DNA from: Thermococcus sp. JdF3
GTDB lineage: Archaea; Methanobacteriota_B; Thermococci; Thermococcales; Thermococcaceae
Assembly (NCBI RefSeq): GCF_012027495.1
Contig: NZ_SNUK01000007.1
Coordinates: forward strand, 1-64,000
Direction of reading: 5' to 3'
DNA length: 64,000 bases
Made by a program: the position numbers and the translations under genes. Below the pieces are notes generated by a model. It did not search any database. It was given only the letters and a program-made list of their open reading frames with translations, and had not been told where the DNA came from. Below are positions 16,099 to 25,136 of this stretch, piece after piece. Every line of letters begins with the position of its first letter. Position 1 is the first letter of the stretch.

Positions 16099-17223
16099 AT
16101 GAGAGCACCAATCGTGGGATTGCTCCTCAGTTTGACTATCCTTCTAAGTACGCTAAGCCTCGCGACCCATATCTTCAACAATCAAAAAGCAGACTCCCAT
16201 CAGGATATAGTCATCTCGGAGTCCGCGCAGAGGCTTCTAAGGGGTAACCCCGTTTACTTCTACGGAGACAACGCTCCAGAGAATGCCCGGAGGCTGGTGG
16301 ATTCTCTTAGAACAAAATTGGGTATCGTCCTGGACTTCAAGGAACTGAAGAAGTCCAACGTAAAGTTCATCGGAATAGTGACCAAGCCAACCCCAGGGGG
16401 CAGGTACTACACGGTATACTACATTGTCGAAGGCCCGGGGATAGACCCGCAGCGGGAGGTACGCGAACTCCAGAAGATAAGTGAGGGGGTAAAAAGAACG
16501 GACATTGAAATCCTATCCGGCAGGTCCAAGTTATCGCCCCTAAGCCTTCAGGTCTCCTATGACTGGAATCCCATAGGGAGCGTTCACTGGAAGAGAAGCG
16601 CGCTGGATTCAGCCCCACGCGCCTACCTTGAATTCAAAGCGGACTACAGCTACGTGACAACAACCTCCGGCCAGTACTGGTATCTCGTTCACACAGTAAC
16701 CCAGGGCAGGGCAATGGCATCTACCGTGGCCGTAAAAAGCCTGGAGACAATAATAGACGCCAACCACCCGCAGAACCCGTGGCAGCAGATAGAGGACTGG
16801 TGCCCCAAAAACAACGGCGGCCCCAAGACGGGTTACAGTTACACATTCCAGATTAACAACGTAAAAAAAGGATCTGTAAGTGCCACCGTCAGTTATGAAA
16901 CCAGCGACGGTTATTACATGAAATGGAAGGACCGCACCAGCGGATACGAGAGCAGGCTCGATGTCATTCATGAGTACTACAAACAACATTATCTCCGCCC
17001 CGACATAGCCTGGGGATCACAGCTGACCGTGGAACCCTCGGCGATATTCTCAGCGGATCCATCAAAGGGAATGGGACGTACCTACTATTTAAGCCTGGAC
17101 CACGTTGTGAAGGGAACCTTCTGGGTCAGGGGTGGAAGCGGAGCCATATACACCATGAACACGCCGCCGATAAAGTTCCACGTGACGGTGTACCCCTGGA
17201 AGATTGTTGAATACAATCAATGA
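16099..17223 (+). CDS. Secreted protein of unknown function
   Basis: A 374-aa protein with an N-terminal signal sequence (PIVGLLLSLTILLSTLSLATHIF). The mature part is Tyr/Trp-rich and likely beta-structured, with only one Cys in the mature chain (EDWCPKNN). An N-terminal region near residues 60-130 (NARRLVDSLRTKLGIVLDF) may form a small separate alpha/beta domain. No known family. Start ATG 16099 has a strong GGAGGAGGT eight nt upstream and fits the TATA box at 16042; the upstream ATG at 16069 would place ten charged residues before the signal peptide. Confidence 0.7.
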   Translation: MRAPIVGLLLSLTILLSTLSLATHIFNNQKADSHQDIVISESAQRLLRGNPVYFYGDNAPENARRLVDSLRTKLGIVLDFKELKKSNVKFIGIVTKPTPGGRYYTVYYIVEGPGIDPQREVRELQKISEGVKRTDIEILSGRSKLSPLSLQVSYDWNPIGSVHWKRSALDSAPRAYLEFKADYSYVTTTSGQYWYLVHTVTQGRAMASTVAVKSLETIIDANHPQNPWQQIEDWCPKNNGGPKTGYSYTFQINNVKKGSVSATVSYETSDGYYMKWKDRTSGYESRLDVIHEYYKQHYLRPDIAWGSQLTVEPSAIFSADPSKGMGRTYYLSLDHVVKGTFWVRGGSGAIYTMNTPPIKFHVTVYPWKIVEYNQ

Positions 17224-17298
17224 TTTTGTTTTTCAATTTTTGAGATGCTTAGAACTCCCACTTCTCAAGGTTTATAAAGGTGTGAGAGCCGGGAGTTC

Positions 17299-17712
17299 TC
17301 ACTCCCCAACCACCTGAACGATGACCCGCCTGTGCCTCGGTATCACGTCCAGCTCGACGAAGAAAATCTGCTGCCACGTGCCCCTCACGAGCCTGCCGTC
17401 AACGACGGGGAAGCACTCGCTCGCGCCAAGGAGCGTAGCGCGGAGGTGGCTGTGGGCGTTGTCGTCTATTCTATCGTGGAGGTAACCCTTGCCTTTAGGT
17501 ATAAGCTCCTCAAGTGCTCTCTTGAAGTCCTCCAGAAGGCCGGACTCATGCTCTATCGTGACTACCGCGCCGGTGGCGCCGGGAACGAAGACCAGAACCT
17601 GGCCGTTCTCGATCCCGGATTCCTCAACGATTCTCTCCACCTCACGGGTTATGTCGATGAGGTCAATCTCCCCCTTCGTTTGAAACCTCAGTTCCCTCGT
17701 GAGAACCGTCAT
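17299..17712 (-). CDS. YjbQ/UPF0047 family protein
   Basis: A 137-aa member of the UPF0047 family, annotated as secondary thiamine-phosphate synthase because E. coli YjbQ has weak ThiE-like activity. Key motifs are GATGAVVTIEHE, the central HDRIDDNAHSHLRATLLGASECFPVVDGRL (metal-binding His) and GTWQQIFFVELD. GGTGGT stands immediately upstream of the ATG. It is the last gene of an overlapping run thiR-vanZ-yjbQ, which gives the thiamine link extra weight. Confidence 0.9.
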   Translation of the reverse strand: MTVLTRELRFQTKGEIDLIDITREVERIVEESGIENGQVLVFVPGATGAVVTIEHESGLLEDFKRALEELIPKGKGYLHDRIDDNAHSHLRATLLGASECFPVVDGRLVRGTWQQIFFVELDVIPRHRRVIVQVVGE

Positions 17713-17989
17713 ACCACCACCCCGCGGTGACTCCGAGGGTGAAACCTATTAGGTTTGCGGCCATATCTGCGAAGGAGAACGTTCTCCCGGGGATGAAGAG
17801 CTGAAGGAACTCCAGGAGGAAGGGCAGGGGCAGGAAGTAAGTCCACAAACGCCATCCAAGAAAGCCCAGAGCAGCAAATTCCACCAAATGTGCCAGTTTA
17901 TCCCCGTTGGCCACGGGCGACGACGGAACCCTCGGCGTTAGGTTCAGAAACAGAAGAAGGAGCACGTAGAGGAAGAGAAACCTCCTCAA
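17663..17989 (-). CDS. VanZ-like membrane protein
   Basis: 108 aa with three or four membrane segments. The VanZ signature is visible as DKLAHLVEFAALGFLGWRL and the later FSFADMAANLIGFTLG. VanZ proteins are small membrane proteins of uncertain biochemical role. The start is TTG at 17989, overlapping the thiR stop as TTGA, with GGTGGGG six nt upstream. Its 3' end overlaps yjbQ by 50 nt, so the three genes are cotranscribed. Confidence 0.85.
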   Translation of the reverse strand: MRRFLFLYVLLLLFLNLTPRVPSSPVANGDKLAHLVEFAALGFLGWRLWTYFLPLPFLLEFLQLFIPGRTFSFADMAANLIGFTLGVTAGWWYDGSHEGTEVSNEGGD

Positions 17990-18876
17990 AGGTTCCCCAC
18001 CAGCCTCTTGAGCTTCTCAACGACGTCGAAGGGCGTCTCGCCGAATATATAGACCAGCGGTTCGACCCCAAGGCCGCCCACGTCAACGACTGCGTCATAG
18101 GCATCCTGCCTGAAGACATCGGCTATAACCCTCACGGCCTCATCCTCGCTCAGCCCCCCCGTTTTAACCCTCCCGACCTTGAACCCCGCGGCAGTCAGGG
18201 CGGATTCTATGTCACGGCCGTACCTGATGTTGAGAACGCACCGTATTTCGGGCCGTATCGCGGCCAGCTTAACGAGTATGCCCGCGGTAAAACCGCTCGC
18301 CCCGAACTCGGGCGGGAAGGCGAAGGCTTTACCCTTGGCGGCGGTTATCCTTCCGGGAATCGCTGCAACGTCTTCGATGCCCCGCGGGGACGGAAGGGAG
18401 TAGGCGAAGTTGCTCCTGACCTCCGGGATGAGGGCTGGGAACTTTTCATCCCTAAGGAGTTCGTTGAGGGCCATGTTCAGAACCTCAAGTATCTCGCTTC
18501 TCAGCGGCTGGACCTCAAAGAGCGACCTGCAGGAGTCCTCGCTCACACCGGCGTACTCGGAATAGAACCTGCACAGAAAACCGGTTTGAAACAGATCAAA
18601 AATGTGCTTCGCCACGAGGAGTATCGCATCCTCCCTGCTCCCCCCGAAGAGTATGAAGGAAGACACGTCATTGGCCATGTCTTCGAGCCTCTCGGCCACC
18701 TCCGCGGGGGGCATCTTATACTTCCCAGCCAGATATTTGCTAACCATCGCCTGGGTTATGCCGAGGTACTCGGCTATCTGGGACTGCTTCATGCCCTCGC
18801 GGTAAAGTCTCTCCGCTATCTTGGCCCTCAGAAAAGGCATCAGCTCCTCGGCTACGTACACGCTGGGCGTCCTCAT
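17986..18876 (-). CDS. thiR: HTH-ThiN fusion, thiamine regulator ThiR-like
   Basis: 296 aa. N-terminal Cro/XRE-type HTH at about 25-60 (MKQSQIAEYLGITQAMVSKYLAGKYKMPP), a linker helical region, and a C-terminal ThiN domain (about 150-296) of the thiamine-phosphate synthase family. Archaeal proteins of this architecture have been described as thiamine-responsive repressors (ThiR) in which ThiN senses thiamine phosphate. Whether this ThiN retains enzyme activity cannot be told from sequence inspection. ATG 18876 has GGGTGGT upstream. First gene of the operon with vanZ and yjbQ. Confidence 0.85.
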   Translation of the reverse strand: MRTPSVYVAEELMPFLRAKIAERLYREGMKQSQIAEYLGITQAMVSKYLAGKYKMPPAEVAERLEDMANDVSSFILFGGSREDAILLVAKHIFDLFQTGFLCRFYSEYAGVSEDSCRSLFEVQPLRSEILEVLNMALNELLRDEKFPALIPEVRSNFAYSLPSPRGIEDVAAIPGRITAAKGKAFAFPPEFGASGFTAGILVKLAAIRPEIRCVLNIRYGRDIESALTAAGFKVGRVKTGGLSEDEAVRVIADVFRQDAYDAVVDVGGLGVEPLVYIFGETPFDVVEKLKRLVGNL

Positions 18877-18910
18877 GCTACCACCCTAAAACCAGGTTAT
18901 GGAAATTTTG

Positions 18911-18929
18911 AACCCGGCTTTAAAGGGTT
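18911..18929 (-). promoter_or_regulatory. Inverted repeat around the thiR TATA box
   Basis: AACCC and GGGTT flank the minus-strand TATA element CTTTAAAGC. The short 5-9-5 repeat is in the right place for autoregulation of the thiR operon but could be chance. Confidence 0.35.
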
Positions 18930-18962
18930 ACCGTCGACAAGTTTATGTTAAAAAACGTTTAA

Positions 18963-20057
<1,095 letters not shown>

Positions 20058-20060
<3 letters not shown>

Positions 20061-20513
20061 GCCGAGCTCAAGGTTACCGCCATCAAGGAAGGAACTGTCA
20101 TAGACCACATCCCGGCCGGAAAGGGGCTGAAGGTCATCGAGATACTCCGCCTCAACAGGCCAAACGGCGGCGTTCTCCTTCTCGCCTCGAACGTCCACAG
20201 CGGGAAGCTCGGAAGGAAGGACATAGTCAAGATAGAGGGCAGGTTCCTGAGCGAGGAGGAGGTGAACAAGATAGCCCTCATTGCCCCGAGCGCGACCGTG
20301 AACATAGTGAGGGACTACAAAGTGGCGGAGAAGTTCAAGGTCGAGATTCCGGACGAGATAACCGGAATCCTTCGCTGCGCGAACCCCAACTGCGTCAGTA
20401 ACCACGAGTACACAGTCTCCAAATTCTACGTCGTCTCAAGGGAGCCCCTTAAGGTGCGCTGCCACTACTGCGAGAGGACGATGGAAGAGGAGGAGATACT
20501 CGGGAACCTCTAA
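20058..20513 (+). CDS. pyrI: Aspartate carbamoyltransferase regulatory subunit
   Basis: 151-aa regulatory chain that binds nucleotide effectors and bridges catalytic trimers. N-terminal allosteric domain includes GTVIDHIPAGKGLKVIEIL; the C-terminal zinc domain shows CANPNC and CHYC (C-X4-C, C-X2-C). GGGGGTG precedes the ATG. In many archaea pyrI follows pyrB directly; here a 135-bp ORF intervenes. Confidence 0.95.
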
Positions 20514-20567
20514 CTATTTTTTAAAATCTTTCGAAAAGCTTTTTAACTCTTTTAGATAGTGTTAACT

Positions 20568-21797
20568 ATGAGTTCCATGAGAAAAACAGCAACAGTAATT
20601 TTGGTAACGCTCCTCATCATAGCCTCCGGTTGCTTGGGAACGAATGAAAAAGAAAAAGACCAAACCTCGTCCAACCCAGTGAGTAGCACAGCCACGCCCA
20701 TTCACACACCTCCGATTGAATCCCCGCCCGCCGGACCGGGGGACTATGAACTCCTCATGGAGCAGTATCCCTCCCTACGGGAGGTCATAGGGAAGGCGTT
20801 CAATGCCTCCCTGGAATTCCCGGACGTCCACTATCCCATCGAGGTGTTCTCCTCAATCGCACGGAAACGACGTCTTACTCGGGCCGAGCTGGAGATACTG
20901 AACCTCACCCTCCGCGCCAACCTCTGCTACTTCTCGAAGAGAGAGCCGCCGGGTACCGATTACCACGTCGTCTCATTCTCCAGGGAGCGGCCCCTCGAAA
21001 GCATCCCCTACGTGGAATGTCAGAACTTCACGAGCACGCTGCCCTTCGTGTACTACAGGGGGCGCGGTTTTCAGTATTACCCTGTGACGGCCTCCAATTG
21101 GGCGTACCACTACCTGAAGACGGGCCAAGATAGAAGGGCGGAGGCACTTCTAAAGGAAATGCTCCCCCTTATGGAGGTGGTTCATCAAAGTACCGGCGAA
21201 GCGGGCATCTTCAACGTTTATTTCGAGCCACCGGACACCAGGGAGATCAGGCTACCCTGGGTCTCGTCGTTTTCACAGGGAATGCTCGCCGGCCTCTACG
21301 CGTGGTTATACAACGAGACCGGCAACGAGACATACCTGCGCGCGGCCCATCGGCTCTTTAACTCGTTCTACCTGTCCCCCGAGCACGGCGGTTTCGTCGA
21401 GAACACGGACTACGGGATCTGGTTTCTCGAGTACCCCTACCGCCCGGACTTTCTCGTCCTCAACGGCCACATCATCACTATGAAGGGGCTGTGGCTCTAC
21501 CACAGATACACGGGCGATGAACGGGCACTGGAGCTCTTCAACGCGGGCGTAGAAAGCGTTAAACGGGCACTTCCAGACTGCGATAGTGGTGAGTGGAGCC
21601 TCTACTCGGTTAAAGGACCAGAGGCCAGAGAAGACTACCACCGGCTCCACATCAAGCTCCTCGTCTGGCTCTACACCCGGACGGGGGATGGAACGTTCAT
21701 AGACTACGCAGAGAGATGGAACGGCTATCTTGAAGAAAGAGGGCTCAAAAAAGAAAACCTGGAAGCACTAATCCAGCAGGTGCGGAAGGCGCCTTAA
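20568..21797 (+). CDS. Lipoprotein with D-glucuronyl C5-epimerase-like domain
   Basis: About 409 aa. A signal sequence ends in the lipobox ASGCLG (Cys about residue 23 from the chosen start), then a Ser/Thr/Pro-rich linker (about 30-60) and an (alpha/alpha)-barrel-like domain. Features shared with the C-terminal domain of glucuronyl C5-epimerases are YLRAAHRLFNSFY, GGFVENTDYGIWFLEYPY, VLNGHIITMKGLWLYHRYTG and DYHRLHIKLLVWLY. It may modify uronic acids of cell-surface polysaccharide or N-glycan; this is inferred from family only. TATA-like CTTTTTAAC at 20540-20547 places transcription at or next to the ATG at 20568, so it is probably leaderless. TTG 20559 and ATG 20577 are alternatives. Confidence 0.78.
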   Translation: MSSMRKTATVILVTLLIIASGCLGTNEKEKDQTSSNPVSSTATPIHTPPIESPPAGPGDYELLMEQYPSLREVIGKAFNASLEFPDVHYPIEVFSSIARKRRLTRAELEILNLTLRANLCYFSKREPPGTDYHVVSFSRERPLESIPYVECQNFTSTLPFVYYRGRGFQYYPVTASNWAYHYLKTGQDRRAEALLKEMLPLMEVVHQSTGEAGIFNVYFEPPDTREIRLPWVSSFSQGMLAGLYAWLYNETGNETYLRAAHRLFNSFYLSPEHGGFVENTDYGIWFLEYPYRPDFLVLNGHIITMKGLWLYHRYTGDERALELFNAGVESVKRALPDCDSGEWSLYSVKGPEAREDYHRLHIKLLVWLYTRTGDGTFIDYAERWNGYLEERGLKKENLEALIQQVRKAP

Positions 21798-22349
21798 CAC
21801 AGGTATCGTCGCGGCAAGCCCCAGGAAGACGTCGATGGCACTTTGGATGGCATTCGGAAGGCCGATTGCCACCCAGAACGGAACACCGGTCCAGCTCTCG
21901 ACAGCCTGAACCACCTGCTCTCTCGGGAGGCCGAGCCATATCTCAAGGGCAACGTAGTAGTTGAGGGCCAGCATGAGCGGTATCCTGACGGCAAGGCCGG
22001 CGAGGTAGGCCAGAACCGCGAAGACCACGAGTTTCCCCCCACCGGTGGAAAGCTCGAAGCCTGTAGCCCTCTTTGCCACCTCAAAGCCCACTATGACCGC
22101 CAGGGTCGCGAAGGACTTCATCATCGCCCCCAGCCAGCTGGCGGAGGAGACGACGCTCAGGCCCGCAAAGAGGAGCAGAACTGCAGTTAAGCCGCCGGTG
22201 AAGCCCGTGAGGAGGTAAACCATTATTATCGGAACCGCCACGAGGTCTATCTTCATACCCCAGACGGTGGGCATCTCAATCGGCATCACATCGAAGAGCA
22301 GCGAGAGGCCGAGCATCATTCCGATTAGAGCTATCTCCCTCGAACTCAT
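21768..22349 (-). CDS. ECF transporter S component family protein
   Basis: 193-aa protein with about six membrane segments. The N-terminus has the typical EIALIGMMLGLSLLFDVMP segment followed by KIDLVAVPIIMVYLLTGFTGGLTAVLL. ECF S-components bind vitamins or metals and work with an EcfT/EcfA module, not present in this window. The N-terminus resembles riboflavin-type S proteins most, but the substrate is unassigned. ATG 22349 is chosen because of GGGTGTGAGG directly upstream. The 3' end overlaps the convergent C5-epimerase-like gene by 30 nt. The promoter has TTGTTCC repeats. Confidence 0.78.
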   Translation of the reverse strand: MSSREIALIGMMLGLSLLFDVMPIEMPTVWGMKIDLVAVPIIMVYLLTGFTGGLTAVLLLFAGLSVVSSASWLGAMMKSFATLAVIVGFEVAKRATGFELSTGGGKLVVFAVLAYLAGLAVRIPLMLALNYYVALEIWLGLPREQVVQAVESWTGVPFWVAIGLPNAIQSAIDVFLGLAATIPVLRRLPHLLD

Positions 22350-22375
22350 CCTCACACCCATCACCGGGCGAAGGT

Positions 22376-22417
22376 TTGTTCCAGATTTTATAAATTTTTG
22401 TTCCCATAACGGAACAA
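22376..22417 (-). promoter_or_regulatory. TTGTTCC repeats flanking the TATA box of the ECF S-component gene
   Basis: A 7-6-7 perfect inverted repeat (TTGTTCC at 22398-22404, GGAACAA at 22411-22417) lies upstream of the minus-strand TATA element (22386-22394). A third TTGTTCC half-site (22376-22382) lies downstream of it. The arrangement brackets the TATA box and suggests a vitamin-responsive repressor. Confidence 0.55.
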
Positions 22418-22469
22418 TCTTCCGGCGAGAACCTTAAAAGCCGATCCCGCGAGGTAGGAGGGAAGAACC

Positions 22470-23270
22470 ATGTTCACGGTCGAGGGAATATCTGAGCTGG
22501 TGAGGGTAATAAGGCGCGAGAACGGCTTTCCGGACAGCCCCTTCAGGATAGACGAGGTCCGCTACGACCCCGAGGGCGACAAGCTCTTCATAATCGCCCA
22601 CGACAGGACGGACAAGAGCGTCGTCATAGGCAACAGCTTCGTCATCGGAAAGCTCCGCGAGAGGCTCAAAGTCAAGCAGGTTACCGTCTACTCCAACCTC
22701 GACCTGGAGATAAAGCGGAGGAAGCTTGAGGAAGCGGAAAGGCTCGTCGAAGGGACGGAGCTTGAATTCCTCCTTCCGATAATTGAGGCGGAGAAGAGGT
22801 TCCCCCCGCGAAAGTGGCCGGATGTCAGAGGGAACTTCAAAACGCTCGTCTTCATGAGCTTCAACGCGAAAGCCCTGCTCGGCTTTGCTGAAAGGCTGAA
22901 CCTTCCCCACGAGGCAGTGGGGCTAAAATACGCCTTTCCAAAGATGAAGTACGAGCCGATTGAGGGTGAGCCGGCGGAGGTTCTCTTCCCCGATGGGAAA
23001 AAGCTCATCAATCTCGCGGGAGAGAGGAAAGCGAAGCTCGTCCTCGCCGATTTTCCCTTCGGGCTGAAGGCCGAGCAAGGGATCTACCTCCTCAACCCCT
23101 TCAGACTGCTCCACATCGGGTTCTTTGAACTCAAGTACCTCTTCGGCTTTGAGATGCCCGTGATATACGACAAAACCGCCCTGATAAGATTCGTTACCGA
23201 CCTGGTTTACGAGGGGCTTATGGAATCGACGGACGGTGCAAACCTGATATGGAGGTCGTGGAAAAGATGA
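22470..23270 (+). CDS. Conserved protein of unknown function
   Basis: 266 aa, cytosolic, mixed alpha/beta with no recognised motif. An N-terminal module (about 1-110) reads as beta-rich (VRYDPEGDKLFIIAHDRTDKSVVIGNSFVIGKL), followed by a second module with KTLVFMSFNAKALLGFAERL and VLFPDGKKLINLAGERKAKLVLADFPFGL. GGTAGGAGGG precedes the ATG, and TATA-like CTTAAAAG is at 22433-22440. It overlaps the next gene (ATGA), suggesting a shared operon with the UPF0200 kinase-like protein. Confidence 0.75.
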   Translation: MFTVEGISELVRVIRRENGFPDSPFRIDEVRYDPEGDKLFIIAHDRTDKSVVIGNSFVIGKLRERLKVKQVTVYSNLDLEIKRRKLEEAERLVEGTELEFLLPIIEAEKRFPPRKWPDVRGNFKTLVFMSFNAKALLGFAERLNLPHEAVGLKYAFPKMKYEPIEGEPAEVLFPDGKKLINLAGERKAKLVLADFPFGLKAEQGIYLLNPFRLLHIGFFELKYLFGFEMPVIYDKTALIRFVTDLVYEGLMESTDGANLIWRSWKR

Positions 23271-23845
23271 TAATTGGAGTAGTTGGGAAGATCGCCGCCG
23301 GAAAGACGACGGTTGCGGAGTTCTTCGAAGAGAATGGATTCTGCAGAGTCTCCTGCAGCGACCCGCTGATAGACCTGCTCACCCACAACGTTTCCGACTA
23401 CTCGTGGATTCCGGAACTGCCTGAAAAGGCCGAGCCGACGCGCGAGAGGCTCATAGAGTTCGGGAAGTACCTGAAGGAGAAGTACGGCGGGGACATCCTC
23501 ATAAGGCTCGCCGCCGACAAGATGAGGCACTGTAAGAAGGTCGTCATAGACGGCGTCCGCTCGCGGGAGGAGATAGAGGCGATAAAGAGACTCGGCGGAA
23601 AGGTGATTTACGTCGAGGCGAGGCCCGAGATAAGGTTCGAGCGGCTGGTGAAGAGGAAGGCGAGCAAGGATAAGGGCATAAGGAGCTTTGAGGACTTTAA
23701 AAGCATGGACGACGCCGAGGAGCGCTTATACCACACGAGCGAGCTGAAGGGCCTCGCGGATTACGTGATAACCAACGAGGGGACGCTGGAGGAGCTGAGG
23801 GAGAAGGTAGAGAGGATCATCGAGGAGGTAGCGGGGAAGGTTTAA
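23267..23845 (+). CDS. UPF0200 family P-loop nucleotide kinase-like protein
   Basis: 192 aa. The N-terminus is a textbook P-loop, MIIGVVGKIAAGKTTVAEFFEENG, followed by a Walker-B-like KVVIDGVRSREEIEAIKRLG and an Arg-rich lid (FERLVKRKASKDKGIRSFEDF), resembling dephospho-CoA or adenylate kinases. UPF0200 proteins are restricted mainly to archaea and have no proven substrate. The start at 23267 overlaps the previous stop as ATGA, with GGAGGTCG upstream; ATG at 23249 is an alternative. Confidence 0.85.
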   Translation: MIIGVVGKIAAGKTTVAEFFEENGFCRVSCSDPLIDLLTHNVSDYSWIPELPEKAEPTRERLIEFGKYLKEKYGGDILIRLAADKMRHCKKVVIDGVRSREEIEAIKRLGGKVIYVEARPEIRFERLVKRKASKDKGIRSFEDFKSMDDAEERLYHTSELKGLADYVITNEGTLEELREKVERIIEEVAGKV

Positions 23846-23878
23846 TAGGGTGGGAACCAAAATTTAGCCGGTGAGCGT

Positions 23879-24103
23879 ATGGGAGACATAGTGGTCAAGG
23901 TTCCCAAGGAACTTGAGAACGTGCTAACTCCAAGGGCCCTGAGGAAGATAGAGCTGGAAGTGATAAGGGAGATCGAGGAGAGGATTCAGAGGGCCCAGCG
24001 CTTCATCGTCCTGGCCGAGAGGAGCGAACTCGAGGAGAAGGACGCCGAAGAGCTTTCAAAGGTCATGAAAGAACGACTTGCCAAGCGCTACGGGGTGCTT
24101 TGA
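23879..24103 (+). CDS. Probable VapB-type antitoxin
   Basis: 74-aa, highly charged and mostly helical protein (EIEERIQRAQRFIVLAERSELEEKDAEELSKVMKERLAKRYG) directly upstream of, and overlapping, a PIN-domain gene. No AbrB or ribbon-helix-helix DNA-binding motif is obvious, although the first residues (GDIVVKVPKELENVL) resemble the first strand of such antitoxins. Assigned mainly from gene order. Confidence 0.7.
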   Translation: MGDIVVKVPKELENVLTPRALRKIELEVIREIEERIQRAQRFIVLAERSELEEKDAEELSKVMKERLAKRYGVL

Positions 24104-24543
24104 TGGAGGTCGTCCTCGACTTCAACGTGGCCTTCTCAGCCCTTCACAGCAGGGGCGTCGCCCACAGGCTGTTCGCCGTGAACTACATAGCGAGGCAGTT
24201 CAACTTCCTCGTCCCCGAGTTCTTCTGGGAGAAACTTTACGGGCACATGGACAGGCTGGTGAGGCTAACGAGACTCGACCGGAACGACCTCGACGAGATG
24301 CTCTCGCTCATCCGCTCCCAAACGACGGTCGTCCCCTTTGAGTGGGTGAAGGAAAGGATCGAGGAGGCAGGGGCGATAAGCCCCGACCCGTACGATGTCC
24401 TGTACGTTGCAACGGTTCTGGCCACCGGCTCACCCCTCCTCACGGGTGACAAGAGGCTGATTTCGGCCCTCGGGGAGCAGGGCCTGCCGGTGATGACCCT
24501 CAGTGAGGCGGTAGAACTGCTCTTCGGAGGTGAGGAGCCATGA
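24103..24543 (+). CDS. PIN-domain ribonuclease, VapC-type toxin
   Basis: 146-aa PIN domain. Acidic active-site residues are Asp in VVLDFNVAFSAL, Glu in VPEFFWEKLYGH, and the Asp pair in SPDPYDVLYVATVLATGSPLLTGDKRLI. VapC toxins cleave tRNA or rRNA and are neutralised by VapB. The ATG at 24103 overlaps the antitoxin stop (TGATG). It in turn overlaps the DUF523 gene (ATGA), so the module is embedded in a longer operon rather than standing alone. Confidence 0.85.
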   Translation: MEVVLDFNVAFSALHSRGVAHRLFAVNYIARQFNFLVPEFFWEKLYGHMDRLVRLTRLDRNDLDEMLSLIRSQTTVVPFEWVKERIEEAGAISPDPYDVLYVATVLATGSPLLTGDKRLISALGEQGLPVMTLSEAVELLFGGEEP

Positions 24544-25136
24544 AACTCCTCGTCATAGCGCCCTGCCTGCTCAGCCCCTTCTACGTCTACCGCGGGCCGA
24601 AAGAGAAGGAGTACAAAACGGCGCGACTCTTGAGGAAGTTTATCGGAGAGCTAGACGAGGACTGGCAGGTTTTAGCCTATCCCTGCCCCGAATACGAGCT
24701 GATCGGCTGGCCGAGGGCACCTGCGAGCAGGGAAGTTTACGAGAGGCTGGGCATGAGGGAGAGAGCCAAGGTGATAGCGGACTTCATAGGCCGGGTCTTG
24801 ACCGAGGAGAGGCCAGAAAAGGTCGTCTTCATCGGCGTCAAGGGCTCCCCGACCTGCGGCGTCTTTCACACCAGCTCCAGCGACCCAGAGGGCTACCCCT
24901 ACTCTGCGATGCAGGAGTTCTTCTACCTGGGAAAGGAGGAGAGAGTGAGACGTTCGAAGGAGATAGTGGGGGAGCAGGGTTTCAAGCTCGTGAAGATGCC
25001 CGGGATACTCTTCGAGATACTCATCGCGAGGTTCCCGGAGGGGGTTTACGTCGAGTTCGACAAGGACGACGTCGAGGGCAGCATGGAAAGGGTTAAATCG
25101 GTTCTTGCCGAACTGGGTCCAGATGATGCAAAATGA
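24540..25136 (+). CDS. DUF523/TudS-like protein
   Basis: 198 aa with Cys positions typical of the DUF523 group, some of which are [4Fe-4S] thiouracil desulfurases: APCLLSPFYVYRG near the N-terminus, AYPCPEYELIGWPRAPA about residue 48 and IGVKGSPTCGVFHT about 100. The spacing fits a three-Cys cluster, but enzyme activity is inferred from the family only. ATGA overlap with vapC, GGAGGTGAGG upstream. Confidence 0.7.
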   Translation: MKLLVIAPCLLSPFYVYRGPKEKEYKTARLLRKFIGELDEDWQVLAYPCPEYELIGWPRAPASREVYERLGMRERAKVIADFIGRVLTEERPEKVVFIGVKGSPTCGVFHTSSSDPEGYPYSAMQEFFYLGKEERVRRSKEIVGEQGFKLVKMPGILFEILIARFPEGVYVEFDKDDVEGSMERVKSVLAELGPDDAK

